In this document: in pieces, positions 43,340 to 55,902 of the stretch
Layout: every line of letters begins with the position of its first letter
Position numbering within the stretch: the stretch's first letter is position 1
NCBI RefSeq assembly: GCF_024679095.1
Contig: NW_026111826.1
Span: 187,501-251,500, forward strand
Source of the DNA: Eriocheir sinensis
Lineage: Eukaryota > Arthropoda > Malacostraca > Decapoda > Varunidae
DNA: 64,000 bases
Direction: 5' to 3'
The notes under the pieces: generated by a model
Told to the model about the DNA's origin: nothing
The model's database searches: none
What the model saw: the letters and a program-made list of their open reading frames with translations, nothing else
Made by a program: the position numbers and the translations under genes

Positions 43340-44417
43340 CCCGGTGGTGGCAGGGATCATGTTTCTTAATGGTCCCTCCAAGCAAGAAAAATGAGAAAAA
43401 ATCACCCCTCACACAAACCATTTCATATTATATATCAAAGCATTTGTGATCAGTTTATGTGTATTACTTTCCTCTCTGTCAAAGGCTGTAAAATAAGGCA
43501 AAAAGTAAGCAGAAAAATATATATCTACCCTTGCAGGTGAAAATATAGCCTGTTAGCTTTTGAGACCAAACCATGTAGTGAGCCTCCTCCTACCTCCCTG
43601 CTGGCTAGGCTTCCTTTTAATATGTATTTCCACACATGATGCGGCCAATATTAGGAGTCTTTTTCACACCAATATTTACTGTATAATGATGACTTGACTC
43701 TTGCATTAGCACCGGTGAGTGAGTTAGGGGCTTAAGGAACTTTGATGCCAGGATTGGAGGTGACTTATTCCTGGGTTTAAACTTATACAAAATCAGGTTG
43801 GCGACATGTCTGTGGTAAGTCCCTTGTACAATAAGAAATATTACTTTCCTCTCTGTCAAGGGCTGAATAAATAAATCAAATTAATCTAACTATATTATAA
43901 AGCAAAACCAATCTTGCATGCATAATATGTATCCAGTGTGTAGTAAGCACTTTGGCAAACATATATCATGCATCCTATGCTTAACACGGTAGCTGCGGGG
44001 ATCATGTTTCTTACCCGGTAGCAGCGACGGGCCAAATTTGTGGCTTTACCGTGTAGCAGCAATGGAACAAATTTGTGGCTTTACCGTGTAGCAGCGACGG
44101 GCCAAATTTGTGGCTTTACCGTGTAGCAGCAATGGGACAAATTTGTGGCTTTACCGTGTAGCAGCGACAGGCCAAATTTGTGGCTTTACCGTGTAGCAGC
44201 AACGGGCCAAATTTGTGGCTTTACCGTGTAGCAGCAACGGGCCAAATTTGCCAAATTTGTGCCATGATTTAAACCCCCCAAAATAGATGATGTGTAAACT
44301 GATCACAAATGCTTTGATATGTATTATGAAATGGTTTGTGTGAGGGGTGATTTTTTCTCATTTTTCTCGCTTGGGGGACCATTAAGAAACATGATCCCCA
44401 CTGCTACAACCACTGGG
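43340..44417. mobile_element. TTAA-flanked MITE, unit 2 (1078 bp)
   Basis: TTAA at 43336-43339 and 44418-44421. It differs from unit 1 mainly by a larger internal minisatellite and an extra partial terminus (GGGGATCATGTTTCTTA near 44000). Confidence 0.75.
44017..44262 (-). repeat. 35-bp minisatellite, about 7 units
   Basis: Units carry either GACGGGCC or AATGG(A/G)AC variants in alternating order, so whole-unit duplications can be traced. Confidence 0.93.
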
Positions 44418-45835
44418 TTAAAAGGCCTTTCCCTCTAAGCAAGGGGATGTACTGAACATTTTACAACACAATGGGTTACTAAGTGAGCTGCTGAACATTT
44501 TACAGCTCAATATAACGGGTTCACCCTTTGGGGGCTTCTGGCGGGGGTAATGAAGGCAGGGCAGGAAGTGAGTAGAGAAAGCTTACCTATTTCTCCAAGC
44601 TGCTGAAAAGCTTGTTGGTGAAGAATTACTTGTCGGTGAAGAGACTGTTGTTGAGGTGAGGAGTGCCCTGTGTTATGGCACCTCCCAGCACTGCTACACC
44701 AACCTGCAAATATGTGTCCACTCTCAAAGTCTTGTACCGGGAAAGACAGCATGGGATAATATATTATGAAATCTCTCTCTCTATCAAGGGCTGTATAATT
44801 AAGATAATTAATTGATACTCTCTCTCTCATATTTGTTTTTTTACATACTTTTCTTCCTCTACCCTCCCTCTCTCTCTCTCCCCCCTCATAACTCTATACA
44901 TACAGCCAGGCCTATACTTTGAGGCAGTGCCAACCACTGCACCACGAAGCCACCCCCCCAAAAAAACTATATGGAACTCAATATTCCATTAATTTCATAA
45001 AATATGTCCTTTCTGTTGAATATTGATATCTGAAACAGTTGGCAACATTAGCACAAGAGAACTCACTAAACTCAGTACATGTATTTTCCACCAGTTGGTC
45101 AGTCACAGTCAGTGCCTCGGCAGTTTGCTTTGTGAGATTACCAGCTCAGTGGCATCTACGTGTATGCTTGTTAAGTCCTGTTGCTTTCTTTGCTTTACCA
45201 GAGACATACAAAGTGAGATTCAAAGGGTTAACCTGAAAAAGGGTTTTCCTGCAGCTGATCAGCTGGCAGACCAAAGCTTACTAACCTATCTTTTTAAAAT
45301 TCCCTCAGTGTTGGAGGAAAGGCAAGAGCAGGACTTTAGCAAGTACAATAACTTTATATCGAGAGTTCAAAACTTTAAATAGTGAGTTCAAGGATTAATT
45401 CATATCAATTGTCAAAGCCTACTTATAAATTTATAATAATGTAGGATTCTTCTTGTTGTTTTGTGGTATATACCTTGAAGAGAATAAATGAATCATTGCA
45501 AATGAATACGTTGTTTTCCTTTACCATCTTTGGAGCACACCATTTAACTCATGGAATACTTTTACTAAAAAAAATCAAATAAAAAAAAAAAATCATGATT
45601 TTGTTTGGTAATAACAATCATGATTTTTTAGTAAAGAAATCAAAGATTTAATCATCTGATTAAATCAATTTGATTTAATCATTGCCAACCCTGCTTAGGC
45701 GATTATTTCTTTAGTGACAAATTTTGCTATTATCCAGAAAGCTACATATTCAAGGCACTGTACAGGGGATCCTCAGCTATGATGCCCTCCACCTATGACT
45801 ATTTCAAGGTTATGACACAACCCACAAATTATTAA

Positions 45836-46099
45836 GTTTGGAAAGTTTGGTTTTGTGGGCAGCACAACATCTGTGGTCATATGCCGGAGAGAGACAGGAG
45901 GGGGAAGGAATTATAGAAGGGAACAGACCCCAGGAGACGGGACACAACCCCTGATTAATACCTGGTACACTGCTGGGTGGACAGGGGCTATGTAGGGTAT
46001 CGGAAAAGCCGCCCAAATTTTTCCACTCCGCCTGGGAATCGAACCCTGGCTCTCTCGGTTGTGACCCAGTGTGCTAACCACTGCACCACAAAGCCCCCC
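45836..46099 (-). mobile_element. tRNA-derived SINE, unit 2, both promoter boxes present
   Basis: Minus strand from 46099: an A box (GTGGTGCAGTGGTTAGC, 46073-46089) and a B box (GGTTCGATTCCC, about 46034-46045) sit at tRNA spacing in the head. A ~190-bp body with GGCGGCTTTTCCGATACCC and GGTTGTGTCCCGTCTCCTGG follows. I recall this family from brachyuran crab genomes. The two boxes form the internal promoter used by RNA polymerase III. No reverse transcriptase is coded; such elements depend on a LINE. Confidence 0.82.
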
Positions 46100-46270
46100 T
46101 GCAAATATGTGTCCACTGTCAAAGTCTTGTATTGGGAAAGACAGCACTGGATAAGATATTCTATAGTCTCTCTCTATCAAGGACTGTAAATTAACCCTTT
46201 GGTTGCTAAATACTTGCAGGGAGGACTAGCGTAACTTGCCGCTGGTGCTAAACCCTCCCTGCGAGTTCCA

Positions 46271-47611
46271 GGGCCCAAATTTACAATTAATCTTAATCTT
46301 TAACTTAAAAGTTCCACTGAATCTCAAGTTTAACTTATAGCTGAGCTTAAATGAAAAAATAAGTTCAACTTCACTCAGCAGCTGATCCAGTTTGAAAATT
46401 TGTCCTGGCAAAAGATGTATTTTTTAAATTGCAGAATTGCGACACTTCAGTGATTGAATATGTAGTAATACTACTTTATCAATGTTATATGATGATATAC
46501 TTCAGAAATATGGGCATAATAAGGTAGTATTTATAAAATAAAGGTTACGTTTATCATCCGCGCAAGGTGATATTCTTTTTTTTTTCTCTTGAATGTAAAC
46601 ACGGACACGCGTTCCTGTTCGTCTTCCTCATTCTTGCATCACCCACCCTCTGACGAGGTAATCATGGAAAATATTGCCGCTTTCACTTCTCCCAAGAGGA
46701 AAAGTGGAGTGAATTGGAGACTGCCACACTCTACACATAGTAAAGGGAAGGGAGTCAACAGATACCGTCTGCAAGGGTAGCCACTGTCCCCTAATAGATG
46801 ACATGAATCCGGTGGTATACGATGATCCTCAAACATGCGTTTGAGGCCACCCTCACGCCAAATACGAGCATCATGAGTGGACCCAGGCCAATTAGCTACA
46901 ACATTAAGAATATTATATTTGGCATCAAACACTAATTGTGTGTTTATGCTATGGAAATTCTTCCTGTTGACATAGTCTGCTTCATATTTCCTGGGGTATC
47001 CTGACATGCGTGCAATCTATTACACCAACAATGCCAGGGAAGTTTGCAACTTGCACAAATTCTTGTTGTTTCTCTCGGATTTCAGGGACGGTGCGAGGAA
47101 ATCGAATGAATTGGACAAGTATGGCTGGCTGTGTAAGTGCCTTGAGGGTATCGGTGATCGCTTTGCTTACTGACGACTGTGATGGACCAAGATCATCACT
47201 GTTACACATCTGCATTTTCCCGTTGCTAAGTAACGCAGTGTAATAATTACTTTCATTTCGGGTGTCAATGCAAAACTCCTTGAAGTAGGGCTTTGCAGGG
47301 CCCCTCACCAAATCCGTTACGAACAGTACTCCTGCACGATCCAGTCTGTAGCGTTTCAATAGTTCTGCGTCACTCAAAGTATTCAGAACGTCTCTTCGCT
47401 CTTGAAAAGTCTTCTCTAGGCGCTGACGGGCTTGTTGACGTTCGGCCATCTTGGCGACTGAAGTTCGACTTAGGCTCCTTAAGACGGGTTTGGGCCCGCC
47501 TAAAATATCTCGTCAGCTAAGATCAACTTATGAGGGATAAGATGAAGAATAAAGTTAAACTCGCCCTAAAGTCAAACTTAGCGGTTAAAGATTTATTGTA
47601 AATTCGGGCCC
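46271..47611 (-). mobile_element. Harbinger-type element, unit 2 (1341 bp)
   Basis: Same termini and flanks as 38836-40180, so it was copied along with the unit. Contains the relic 46748-47449. Confidence 0.75.
46748..47449 (-). pseudogene. Harbinger transposase relic, unit 2
   Basis: From ATG 47449 the N-terminus is open for about 50 codons (through LLKRYRLDRAGVLFVTDLV). The frame then slips in the GGCCC region near 47300 and is restored when one C is lost near 47219-47221 before GKMQMCNSDDL. First Asp (VIDCTHVRIP) and second Asp (STHDARIW) are kept; a frameshift between them (46990-46998) is shared with unit 1. The C-terminal third with the catalytic Glu is missing. So one lesion and the truncation predate the duplication, while the C loss is private to this copy. 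Confidence 0.75.
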
Positions 47612-47613
47612 AG

Positions 47614-47805
47614 TAGAGGGTAGCGGGACGCCTAGCGGGTCAGAGGCAAGAACAAACACGTTATCTAATAGGAGTGGCCCTACAGGACGCAGGTAGCGGG
47701 TTCCTCATAGCTTACCTGCTACCCGCGTCCTGTATGGCCACTCCTATTAGATAACATGTGTTTGTTCTTGCCCCTGACCTGATAGGCGTCCTGCTACCCT
47801 CTAAT
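47614..47805. mobile_element. Palindromic MITE, unit 2
   Basis: Equivalent to 40183-40371. The left arm has acquired changes (for example TAGCGGGACGCCTAGCGGG), so the stem is less perfect here. Confidence 0.78.
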
Positions 47806-48180
47806 GTCAAATGTGTGTTTTTTAGCTTCATAGCACAGAGGAAGGGTCACACCACCACCAGCCTCATAAAACTACCCCTGGAAATGCCCTAAACTCCTAC
47901 AAAAAACATGTCAAATGTGTGTTTTTTAGCTTCATAGCACAGAGGAAGGGTCACACCACCACCAGCCTCATAAAACTACCCCTGGAAATGCCCCAAACCT
48001 CAACAAAAGACTTAAATATTACATGTGAGTTTGGGTGTTGCAATGCATTATCATAATCTAACCATCTCTTCTGTCTCTCCTTTCTTTATTCAGTGGTCTA
48101 AGAGCCAAGAGGAAGGAAGGAAGGAAGGAAGGAAGAAGGAAGAAGTTTGCAATGGAAAGAGAATTGATTTGAACACTCAC

Positions 48181-48247
48181 CAAGTCCTTATCCTCCTCCT
48201 CCTCTTCTTCCTCTTCATCTTCTCTTCTTCTTCCTCCTCTTCTTCCT
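48181..48247 (-). other. Splice-bounded acidic exon-like block (67 nt), unit 2
   Basis: Same donor, acceptor and length as 40747-40813; see that entry for the reading. Confidence 0.4.
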
Positions 48248-48346
48248 CTGTAAACAGGGTAAGGAAATAAGTCAGCTGTAAAATAATTGGGATTTTTTGA
48301 GATAATAAATTATTTTCAAGGTAAAAAAATATATAGATAGATATTG

Positions 48347-48383
<37 letters not shown>

Positions 48384-48481
48384 TAATTCTGGTGCCATAC
48401 TTGCTCACTTTTTCTTTCATCTTAAAAATAATCTCTTTACTTTCTCAGCTTTAGAAATTTTCTCAATAACTGTGAAAGCAT

Positions 48482-48523
<42 letters not shown>

Positions 48524-48557
48524 AAAGATATGCTGCATAATGTGATGACAAATGAGA

Positions 48558-48709
<152 letters not shown>

Positions 48710-48987
48710 CATGAAATGGTTTGTGGGAGTGATGATTTTTTTCTCATATTTCACACTTAGAGGGAAGGAAGGGCCTGTAATAAGGGGGATATTCATAGGG
48801 TTTTGTTGGTAAGAGAACCGGAAGGACACGTAGTAATGGGTTTAACCCATTAAACACGAGTATACTGTTTCCTTGTGTGCCCAGTACCAAATCACAGGAC
48901 GAGCATACTGGCTTGCTTTAGCCAATATACGAGTTATTTTATCTCTATATTTATGCTTACATCTCAAAATTATCAATTAATTTATAC

Positions 48988-50314
48988 TTCTTTATGTGCA
49001 CCATGTAATTCTGCATGTTTTCATATATAATACATGATGATTATGTTGAGTTTATGGCTGAAAGCTTGTTATACTCAATAGCGACATTTGAAATTTGGCG
49101 CGCGTGGCGATCTCGGATACGGCGCAGGGCGCTGTTTTGGCCCGGCCGTAGTGAGTTTCTTTATGTGCACCATGTAATTCTGCATGTTTTCATATATAAT
49201 ACATGATGATTATGTTGAGTTTATGGCTGAAAGCTTGTTATATTCAATAGCGACATTTGAAATTTGGATATCGAGGCGATCTCGGATACGGTGCGAGGTG
49301 TTGTTTTGGCCTGGCCGTAGTGAGTTTCTTTATGTGCACCATTTAATTCTGCATGTTTTCATATATATAAATGATGATTATGCTGAGTTTATGGCTGAAA
49401 GCTTGTTATATTCAATAGCGACATTTGAAATTTGGAGAGCGTGGCGATCTCGGATACGGCGCAGGGCACTTTTTTGGCCCGGCCGTAGTGAATTTCTTTA
49501 TGTGCACCATGTAATTCTGCATGTTTTCACATATAATACATGATGATTATGTTGAGTTTATGGCTGAAACCTGGTTATATTCAATAGCGACATTTGAAAT
49601 TTAGCGAATGGCGATCTCGGATACGGATACGGTGCGGGGTGTTGTTTTGGCCCGGCCGTAGTGAGTTTCTTTATGTGTACCATTTAATTCTGCATGTTTT
49701 CATATATAATACATGATTATGCTGAGTTTATGGCTGAAAGCTTGTTATATTCAATAGCGACATTTGAAATTTGTCGAGCGTGGCGATCTCGGATACGGCG
49801 CAGGGCGCTGTTTTGGCCCGGCCGTAGTGAGTTTCTTTATGTGCACCATTTAATTCTGCATGTTTTCATATATAATACATGATGATTATGTTGAGTTTAT
49901 GGCTGAAAGCTTGTTATATTCAATAGCGACATTTGAAATTTAGAGCGCGCGGAGATCTCGGACACAGCAGAGGGCGCTGTTTTGGCCCGGCCGTAGTGAG
50001 TTTCTTTATGTGAACCATGTAATTCTGCATGTTTTCATATATAATACATGATGATTATGTTGAGTTTATGGCTGAAAGCTTGTTATATTCAATAGCGACA
50101 TTTGAAATTTAGCGTGGCGATCTCGGATACGGTGCGGGGTGTTGTTTTGGCCTGGCCGTAGTGAGTTTCTTTATGTGCACCATTTAATTCTGCATGTTTT
50201 CATATATAAAAATGATGATTATGCTGAGTTTATGGCTGAAAGCTTGTTATATTCAATAGCGACATTTGAAATTTGGCGAGCGTGGCGATCTCGGATACGG
50301 CGCAGGGTGTTGTT
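48988..50314 (+). repeat. Satellite array 3 (~8 monomers)
   Basis: Monomers E, B-like, C, D, E-like, A, D-like, C, then the same cut at GGTGTTGTT. Near 49620 one monomer has a 6-bp tandem duplication (GGATAC twice); another is 3 bp short at 49714. Both arrays 2 and 3 end in the same truncated C monomer. Confidence 0.96.
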
Positions 50315-50697
50315 AAGGTTTTCATTATCAGTTATCGGTTATCGGGAATAAGGTTTTCTGTTATCGTGCCCTGCTATGGCGGAGACGCTGTCTTTCTCCT
50401 CAGTCTGAAGCTAGCCAGCACTGTGAGTGGAACGTTTCTCTGGAATACACACACTGCATTTTGACCCCTACTATGGCACCCAAGCATCCTTCCACCTCGT
50501 CCAGTGACATAAGAACATAGGAGTCTGCAAGAGGCAGCTCCTCTGAACCTTGGCTCCCGTGTATCTAACCCTACCTAATATCGCTGTCCATGACGCATCA
50601 ACAAAGTGATGGTGGTGAGTGTGAGGACGTGTTTTTGTTGTGTCAGTGACTTACAAATGTAATGTAGCAATTCTTTCTTTAGAAAACTTTAACTTAA

Positions 50698-51802
50698 CCC
50701 GGTGGTGGCAGGGATCATGTTTCTTAATGGTCCCTCCAAGCAAGAAAAATGAGAAAAAATCACCCCTCACACAAACCATTTCATATTATATATCAAAGCA
50801 TTTGTGATCAGTTTATGTGTATTACTTTCCTCTCTGTCAAAGGCTGTAAAATAAGGCAAAAAGTAAGCAGAAAAATATATATCTACCCTTGCAGGTGAAA
50901 ATATAGCCTGTTAGCTTTTGAGACCAAACCATGTAGTGAGCCTCCTCCTCCCTCCCTGCTGGCTAGGCTTCCTTTTAATATGTATTTCCACACATGATGC
51001 GGCCAGTATCAGGAGTCTTTTTCACACCAATATTTACTGTATAATGATGACTTGACTCCTGCATTAGCACCGGTGAGTGAGTTAGGGGCTTAAGGAACTT
51101 TGATGCCAGGATTGGAGGTGACTTATTCCTGGGTTTAAACTTATACAAAATCAGGTTGGCGACATGTCTGTGGTAAGTCCCTTGTACAATAAGAAATATT
51201 ACTTTCCTCTCTGTCAAGGGCTGAATAAATAAATCAAATTAATCTAACTATATTATAAAGCAAAACCAATTTTGCATGCATAATATGTATCCAGTGTGTA
51301 GTAAGCACTTTGGCAAACATATATCATGCATCCTATGCTTAACACGGTAGCTGCGGGGATCATGTTTCTTACCCGGTAGCAGCGACGGGCCAAATTTGTG
51401 GCTTTACCGTGTAGCAGCAATGGAACAAATTTGTGGCTTTACCGTGTAGCAGCAATGGAACAAATTTGTGGCTTTACCGTGTAGCAGCAATGGAACAAAT
51501 TTGTGGCTTTACCGTGTAGCAGCAATGGGACAAATTTGTGGCTTTACCGTGTAGCAGCGACAGGCCAAATTTGTGGCTTTACCGTGTAGCAGCAACGGGC
51601 CAAATTTGTGGCTTTACCGTGTAGCAACGGGCCAAATTTGTGCCATGATTTAAACCCCCCAAAATAGATGATGTGTAAACTGATCACAAATGCTTTGATA
51701 TGTATTATGAAATGGCTTGTGTGAGGGGTGATTTTTTCTCATTTTTCTCGCTTAGAGGGACCATTAAGAAACACGATCCCCGCTGCTACCACCACCACTG
51801 GG
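50698..51802. mobile_element. TTAA-flanked MITE, unit 3 (1105 bp)
   Basis: TTAA at 50694-50697 and 51803-51806. The largest of the three because its minisatellite (51375-51639) has about 8 units, several of the AATGGAAC type. Confidence 0.75.
51375..51639 (-). repeat. 35-bp minisatellite, about 8 units
   Basis: Three adjacent units carry AATGGAAC, a local homogenisation not seen in unit 2. The last unit is 3 bp short. Confidence 0.93.
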
Positions 51803-52227
51803 TTAAAAGGCCTTTCCCTCTAAGCAAGGGGATGTACTGAACATTTTACAACACACTGGGTTACTAAGTGAGCTGCTGAACATTTTACAGCTCAATATAA
51901 CGGGTTCACCCTTTGGGGGCTTCTGGCGGGGGTAATGAAGGCAGGGCAGGAAGTGAGTAGAGAAAGCTTACCTATTTCTCCAAGCTGCTGAAAAGCTTGT
52001 TGGCGAAGAATTACTTGTCGGTGAAGAGACTGTTGTTGAGGTGAGGAGTGCCCTGTGTTATGGCACCTCCCGGCACTGCTACACCAACCTGCAAATATGT
52101 GTCCACTCTCAAAGTCTTGTACCGGGAAAGACGGCATGGGATAATATATTATAAAATCTCTCTCTCTATCAAGGGCTGTATAAGATAATTAATTGATACT
52201 CTCTCTCTCATATTTGTTTTTTTACAT

Positions 52228-52440
52228 AAAGAAAACATTTGACAAGGCTTTCAAGGGATTTTAGGTTCATTTCCAAGGATAGTTTTAAGACACTGGAGGT
52301 GGTAGTATGACCATAGGTCTGTGCCGTGAAGCCAAAAAACACATATCTGACACACTTTTTCTAGGAATTTAGTGCATTTCCAGGGGTAGTTTTAAGAGCC
52401 TGGTGGCGGTGTGACCCTTCCTCTGTGCCATTAAGGAACA
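52228..52440 (-). repeat. Two DR1 fragments in tandem
   Basis: GGCTTTCAAGGG through ACACATATC, then TTTTCTAGGAATTTAG through GTGTGACCCTTCC. These begin exactly where unit 3 ends. Confidence 0.65.
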
Positions 52441-52514
52441 GTGACCCCTGCAAACACACAAAAACTATCTATTTATAACTATCTATCACCCTTTATCTAT
52501 CTATCCTTCTATCC

Positions 52515-52644
52515 ACTGGTTCCCAAACTGGGGACCATATAGCACAATGAAGGGCGCCGTAGGTTAAGGTTAGTTCAAGACTTAAACTAACCTTGAACTA
52601 TGGGCTCCTTCAGTCTGCTTTATGGGCCCCAGTTTGGGAATGGC
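52515..52644. mobile_element. Short hAT-like MITE
   Basis: The left end GGTTCCCAAACTGGGG and the complement of the right end (CCATTCCCAAACTGGGG) are inverted, with further matching GCA..(A/C)TGAAGG inside. This terminus is typical of hAT elements of the Charlie/hobo kind. Target duplications are not clear, so the exact ends are uncertain. Confidence 0.6.
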
Positions 52645-53107
52645 AAAGACATGGATTTTAAAGGAAATTACATAGATTTTAGAGGAAATTACATGGATTA
52701 TAGTGCAAGCAACTGAAGTACAGGCCCACAAGATTATATGAGATGAAGTCCATGCATGTGAGGGCCCCAGACATTGTGTGTGTGTGTGTGTGCAGGCTGC
52801 CTTCATGGTACCATTTTAGCACATTGAAATAAGGTACCATCTCTCCATCTCCTTCAATGTGTCATTACATGTTTTTCCCAAGGCCACAGAGAAGGTTTTC
52901 ATGGGCAGATCATAGCCATGGATGGAGGTTTTGCAAGTACTCTACTGGTATATTTTCCCACACACTAAATGCAAACAAACACCAACTTGGATATTTTGTA
53001 AGCTCATCCCGGCGCTAATTCAGCGATATTTCTTTGCTTCCTGCATGTTTATCTAACAAACACTAGTACTATGGTATTCTTGTATACCAATACTGCACTA
53101 ACATAAC
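52645..53107. other. No recognised feature
   Basis: Contains a short TG tract (52777-52793) and two ACATGGATT/ACATAGATTTTAG-like repeats near 52650-52700. No gene is supported. Confidence 0.45.
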
Positions 53108-53109
53108 TA

Positions 53110-53318
53110 CAGTAGAGCCCCACTTAGCGCGAGATCAATTAGCGTGAACCGCATAACTGATGACTGCGTATTTTGAGTAATTATCAAACCCAAAAGTCAG
53201 ACCCACGTGTGCACCAAATAACTTTTTTTCATATTGGTTACTTTATTCAATTAGCGCAAATTTAGTTAGCGCGACCGCGTTCATCCACCTAATTCTCACG
53301 CTAAATGGGGCTCTACTG
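53110..53318. mobile_element. mariner/Tigger-like MITE (209 bp)
   Basis: CAGTAGAGCCCCACTTAGCG at the left end and its near-perfect complement at the right form ~25-bp inverted repeats. TA flanks both sides (53108-53109 and 53319-53320), the target duplication of Tc1/mariner elements; the CAGTAGAGCCCC start suggests the pogo/Tigger branch. Internal TTAGCGCGA motifs are repeated in both arms. No transposase. Confidence 0.82.
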
Positions 53319-53320
53319 TA

Positions 53321-53800
53321 CTAACATAGCTCATAGTAGTATTCCCACTTTTAATTAACATCTTGTACAGCAGTGTTTCTCTCTCCCTGTGAACTGTTTC
53401 CCTGCACATGAATGCCTCGGCTGTGACGGGTCTTCATCAACAGTGCTGCCAGTGAGTGGCCTCACCTGAACACGAGTCATCGCTCCACACAGCAGGTGAC
53501 CTGACGAGCCTGCCCTGACAAGCACCTGACAGCTGACCACCACCTTAACAATGAGGGAAATGACACTTGAGCGGCTTGACAGTTCAGGGCCAAGGCCGCC
53601 TCCACCCCCATTCCTATTCAAATACACTGGAATACCATATTTGGGTGTGTTTGTATTGGTATAACTATTGATAGAAATCAAAGCATTCTCATTGTGATAG
53701 GAATACAAGGGAAAAGTATTTGTATTGTGCAAATAATTATCTGAGGAACACTTCAAAATCTATCATCTGTAATAGCAGGCATTACAAGTCCACACAGCCT
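53321..53800. other. No recognised feature
   Basis: A minus-strand frame of 133 codons covers 53355-53756 but has no recognisable domain and crosses low-complexity Gly and Asn/Thr runs. I do not regard it as a gene. Confidence 0.4.
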
Positions 53801-53807
53801 CCCGGGG

Positions 53808-54190
53808 GACTTGTTAGCACTGTGTTGAGTACAGGGTTATGAGCTCTTGTACATCTTTACAACACTGCTGCTGTTATGCCAAGAAGGTGTATTCATTCAT
53901 ATCAAAACAGCCTTCTTGTTAGCACTGTGTTGAGTACAGGGTTATGAGCTACACTACCTTGTACATCTTTACAACACTGCTGTTATGCCAAGAAGGTGTA
54001 TTCATTCATATCAAAACAGTATTTCTATTCACTGTAATTTGAAGTACTGTATTGGTATTGTAATCCACAACACTTGTATTCCCTCCCTGATCTTAGATAA
54101 CTTTACAACACTGCTAAACCCAATTATGACAAGAAGGTATTTGTATTCATATTAAAACAACTTCATATGTATTCAATGTAATTTGAAGTA
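53808..54190. repeat. Direct tandem duplication, ~106 bp, plus a decayed third copy
   Basis: CTTGTTAGCACTGTGTTGAG through CATTCATATCAAAACAG occurs at 53808-53910 and 53912-54020. A third copy (about 54095-54190) retains CTTTACAACACTGCT and AAGAAGGT with more changes. Confidence 0.9.
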
Positions 54191-54274
54191 ATTGTATCCC
54201 CTCCCTCCCTGGTCAGGGGGAGTCGCTTGGGGGGGTTGAGCCCACGGCACATCTTCCCGGCCCCACACAGCGTG

Positions 54275-54346
54275 GTAGCGTGAGGATTCGAACCCGCGTC
54301 GTCCATCACGCGACGAATGTGGGTCCAGTACGCTATCACTTCGGCC
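54275..54346 (-). repeat. tRNA-like SINE head
   Basis: Minus strand from 54346: GGCCGAAGTGATAGCGTACTGG supplies the A-box region (54325-54338) and GGTTCGAATCC the B box (54284-54294), at tRNA-like spacing. No cloverleaf acceptor pairing is evident, so this is read as a SINE head rather than a functional tRNA. It is a family different from 45836-46099. Confidence 0.65.
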
Positions 54347-54349
54347 TAT

Positions 54350-54875
54350 TATTATTTTGTCATGTTGTTGTTGCCTGATGAGTGATATACCACCTTTACT
54401 GAGTCAGGTTCATCTGCTAGAGTTTAATGTGACCCTGCTGACAGTTTCACAAGACTTCTGCACCTGGAACAGGAAAACCACCCATGAAAAGCTCTGTTAG
54501 TAGTATTACACCGCACTGCTATATAAAAACCTTCACTTTTGGGGGCACTGCGGAGGACATTTCTCGGGTATGGCGGACATGGGATTCAATTGGTGGACGG
54601 TGTACCCCACTCTGACTGGGTTCATTTCAGTGGCCACATGCAATGACTGAACACGGGCGGTGGTCTGCCCACACCAAGGCTGTCTCAGGCTGGGCTGGGT
54701 CATGGGCGCGTAACATTGACCGTAAAGTGTCGGCAAATACGACACCTTGTGGTCACTTACGCCTGTGTCGGACGCGTCTTGGATTTTTTTCCTTGGAGTA
54801 ACCAATCTTGAATGTGGGAAAGAAATGGCGGACATTGCCAACAACTGACTGACGCACAAGATAGTCCTACATTCA
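54350..54875. other. Mostly unremarkable; one repeated phrase
   Basis: CCCACTCTGACTGGGTTCAT (near 54606) resembles CCCACTCTGATTGGGCTCAT near 14689, so a short dispersed repeat may be present. No gene is supported. Confidence 0.4.
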
Positions 54876-54883
54876 TTTTCTCT

Positions 54884-55372
54884 CCCTCTTTCCCTCCCTC
54901 CTTCCTTCCTTCCTTCCCCTCCCTCCCTCCTTTATTCCTTGCCTCCCTTCCTTCATTCCATCCTTTCCTTTTCTCTTCCTCTTTCCCTCCTTCTTTCCTT
55001 CAATCCCTCCTTCCTTCCCTCCCTCCCTCCTTTAGTCCTTGCCTCCCTTCCTTCATTCCATCCTTTCCTCCATTCCTTCCTTTCCTTTTCTCTCCCTCTT
55101 TCCCTCCTTCTTTCCTTCAATCCCTCCTTCCTTCCCTCCCTCCCTCCTTTAGTCCTTGCCTCCCTTCCTTCATTCCATCCTTTCCTCCATTACTTCCTTT
55201 CCTTTTCTCTCCCTCTTTCCCTCCTTCTTTCCTTCAATCCAGCCTTCCTTCCCTCCCTCACGCCTTAAGTCCTTTCCTCCTTCCTTCATTCCATCCTTTC
55301 CTCCCTCATTCCTCTCCCTCCTTCCTCTTTCCTTCCTTCCTTCCTTCCCTCCTACATACATACATACATAGT
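54884..55372. repeat. TTCC-rich tract with ~117-bp higher period
   Basis: A strictly pyrimidine-rich plus strand. The phrase CCTTCCTTCATTCCATCC recurs near 54946, 55046, 55163 and 55278, giving periods of about 100, 117 and 115 bp. It ends in a short CATA tract. Pro/Ser/Phe-rich frames through it are artefacts. Confidence 0.93.
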
Positions 55373-55500
55373 GAAGGAAGGCAGGAAGGTGACCTCTCTC
55401 CCCTGACCTCTCCTTGACCTTTTAATTGCTATTTCTGTGTTTAGTAAAAAAAAATTGATCCCATGTTTGTGTTCTTACAAACTGATACATTCTTACTGAG

Positions 55501-55800
55501 CTTCCTTCCTTCCCTCCCTCCCTTCCTTCCTTCCTTTATTACTGTTCTTTCTGTTATTCACTTGTTCTTTTCTCTCTCTGTTCCTTCCTTCTCTCCTTCC
55601 CTTTCCTTCCTATCTTTTTCCTTCCTTCCTTCCCTCCTTCATTCCTTCTTTCTCTCCCTCCTTCCTTCCATTCTTTCCCTTCCTTCCTTCATCCCTCCCT
55701 CCCTCCTTCCTTCCTCCCTTCTTTCCCTTCCCATTGCTCCTTCCTTCCTTCCTTCCTTCCTTCCTTTCCTCTCCCTCCCTCCCTCCTTCCTTCCTTCCTC
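55501..55800. repeat. Second TTCC-rich tract
   Basis: TTCC tetramers with CTCC and TTTC variants over about 300 bp, without the 117-bp period. Possibly an expanded form of the GGAA tract associated with the exon-like blocks, since such a block follows at 55903. Confidence 0.93.
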
Positions 55801-55902
55801 AGAACAATCCATTACAGAAAGAAAATGAAGACAGGAAAACAAAGAAGCAAGGAAAATATTGATAAATGGAAAAGAAATAGAGGAAAATAAATTAACACTT
55901 AC

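Larger units (their letters stand above)
50310..52227. repeat. 7.3-kb unit, copy 3 (truncated)
   Basis: Colinear with copies 1 and 2 through hAT end (50315-50378), TTAA-type MITE (50698-51802) and the possible micro-exon. It departs abruptly at about 52227 after TTTGTTTTTTTACATA; the SINE, Harbinger and later parts are absent. Confidence 0.94.

Noticed and set aside
53355..53756. 133-codon minus-strand frame
   Set aside because: Composition shifts along its length, it includes Asn/Thr- and Gly-rich low-complexity runs, and no domain is recognisable.
54275..54346. Functional tRNA gene
   Set aside because: A and B boxes are present, but acceptor-stem pairing is not seen and no terminator T-run follows at the right place; a SINE head fits better.
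54812..55828. Long Phe/Pro/Ser-rich frames on plus and Glu/Gly/Lys-rich frames on minus
   Set aside because: These are translations of TTCC/GGAA low-complexity tracts.
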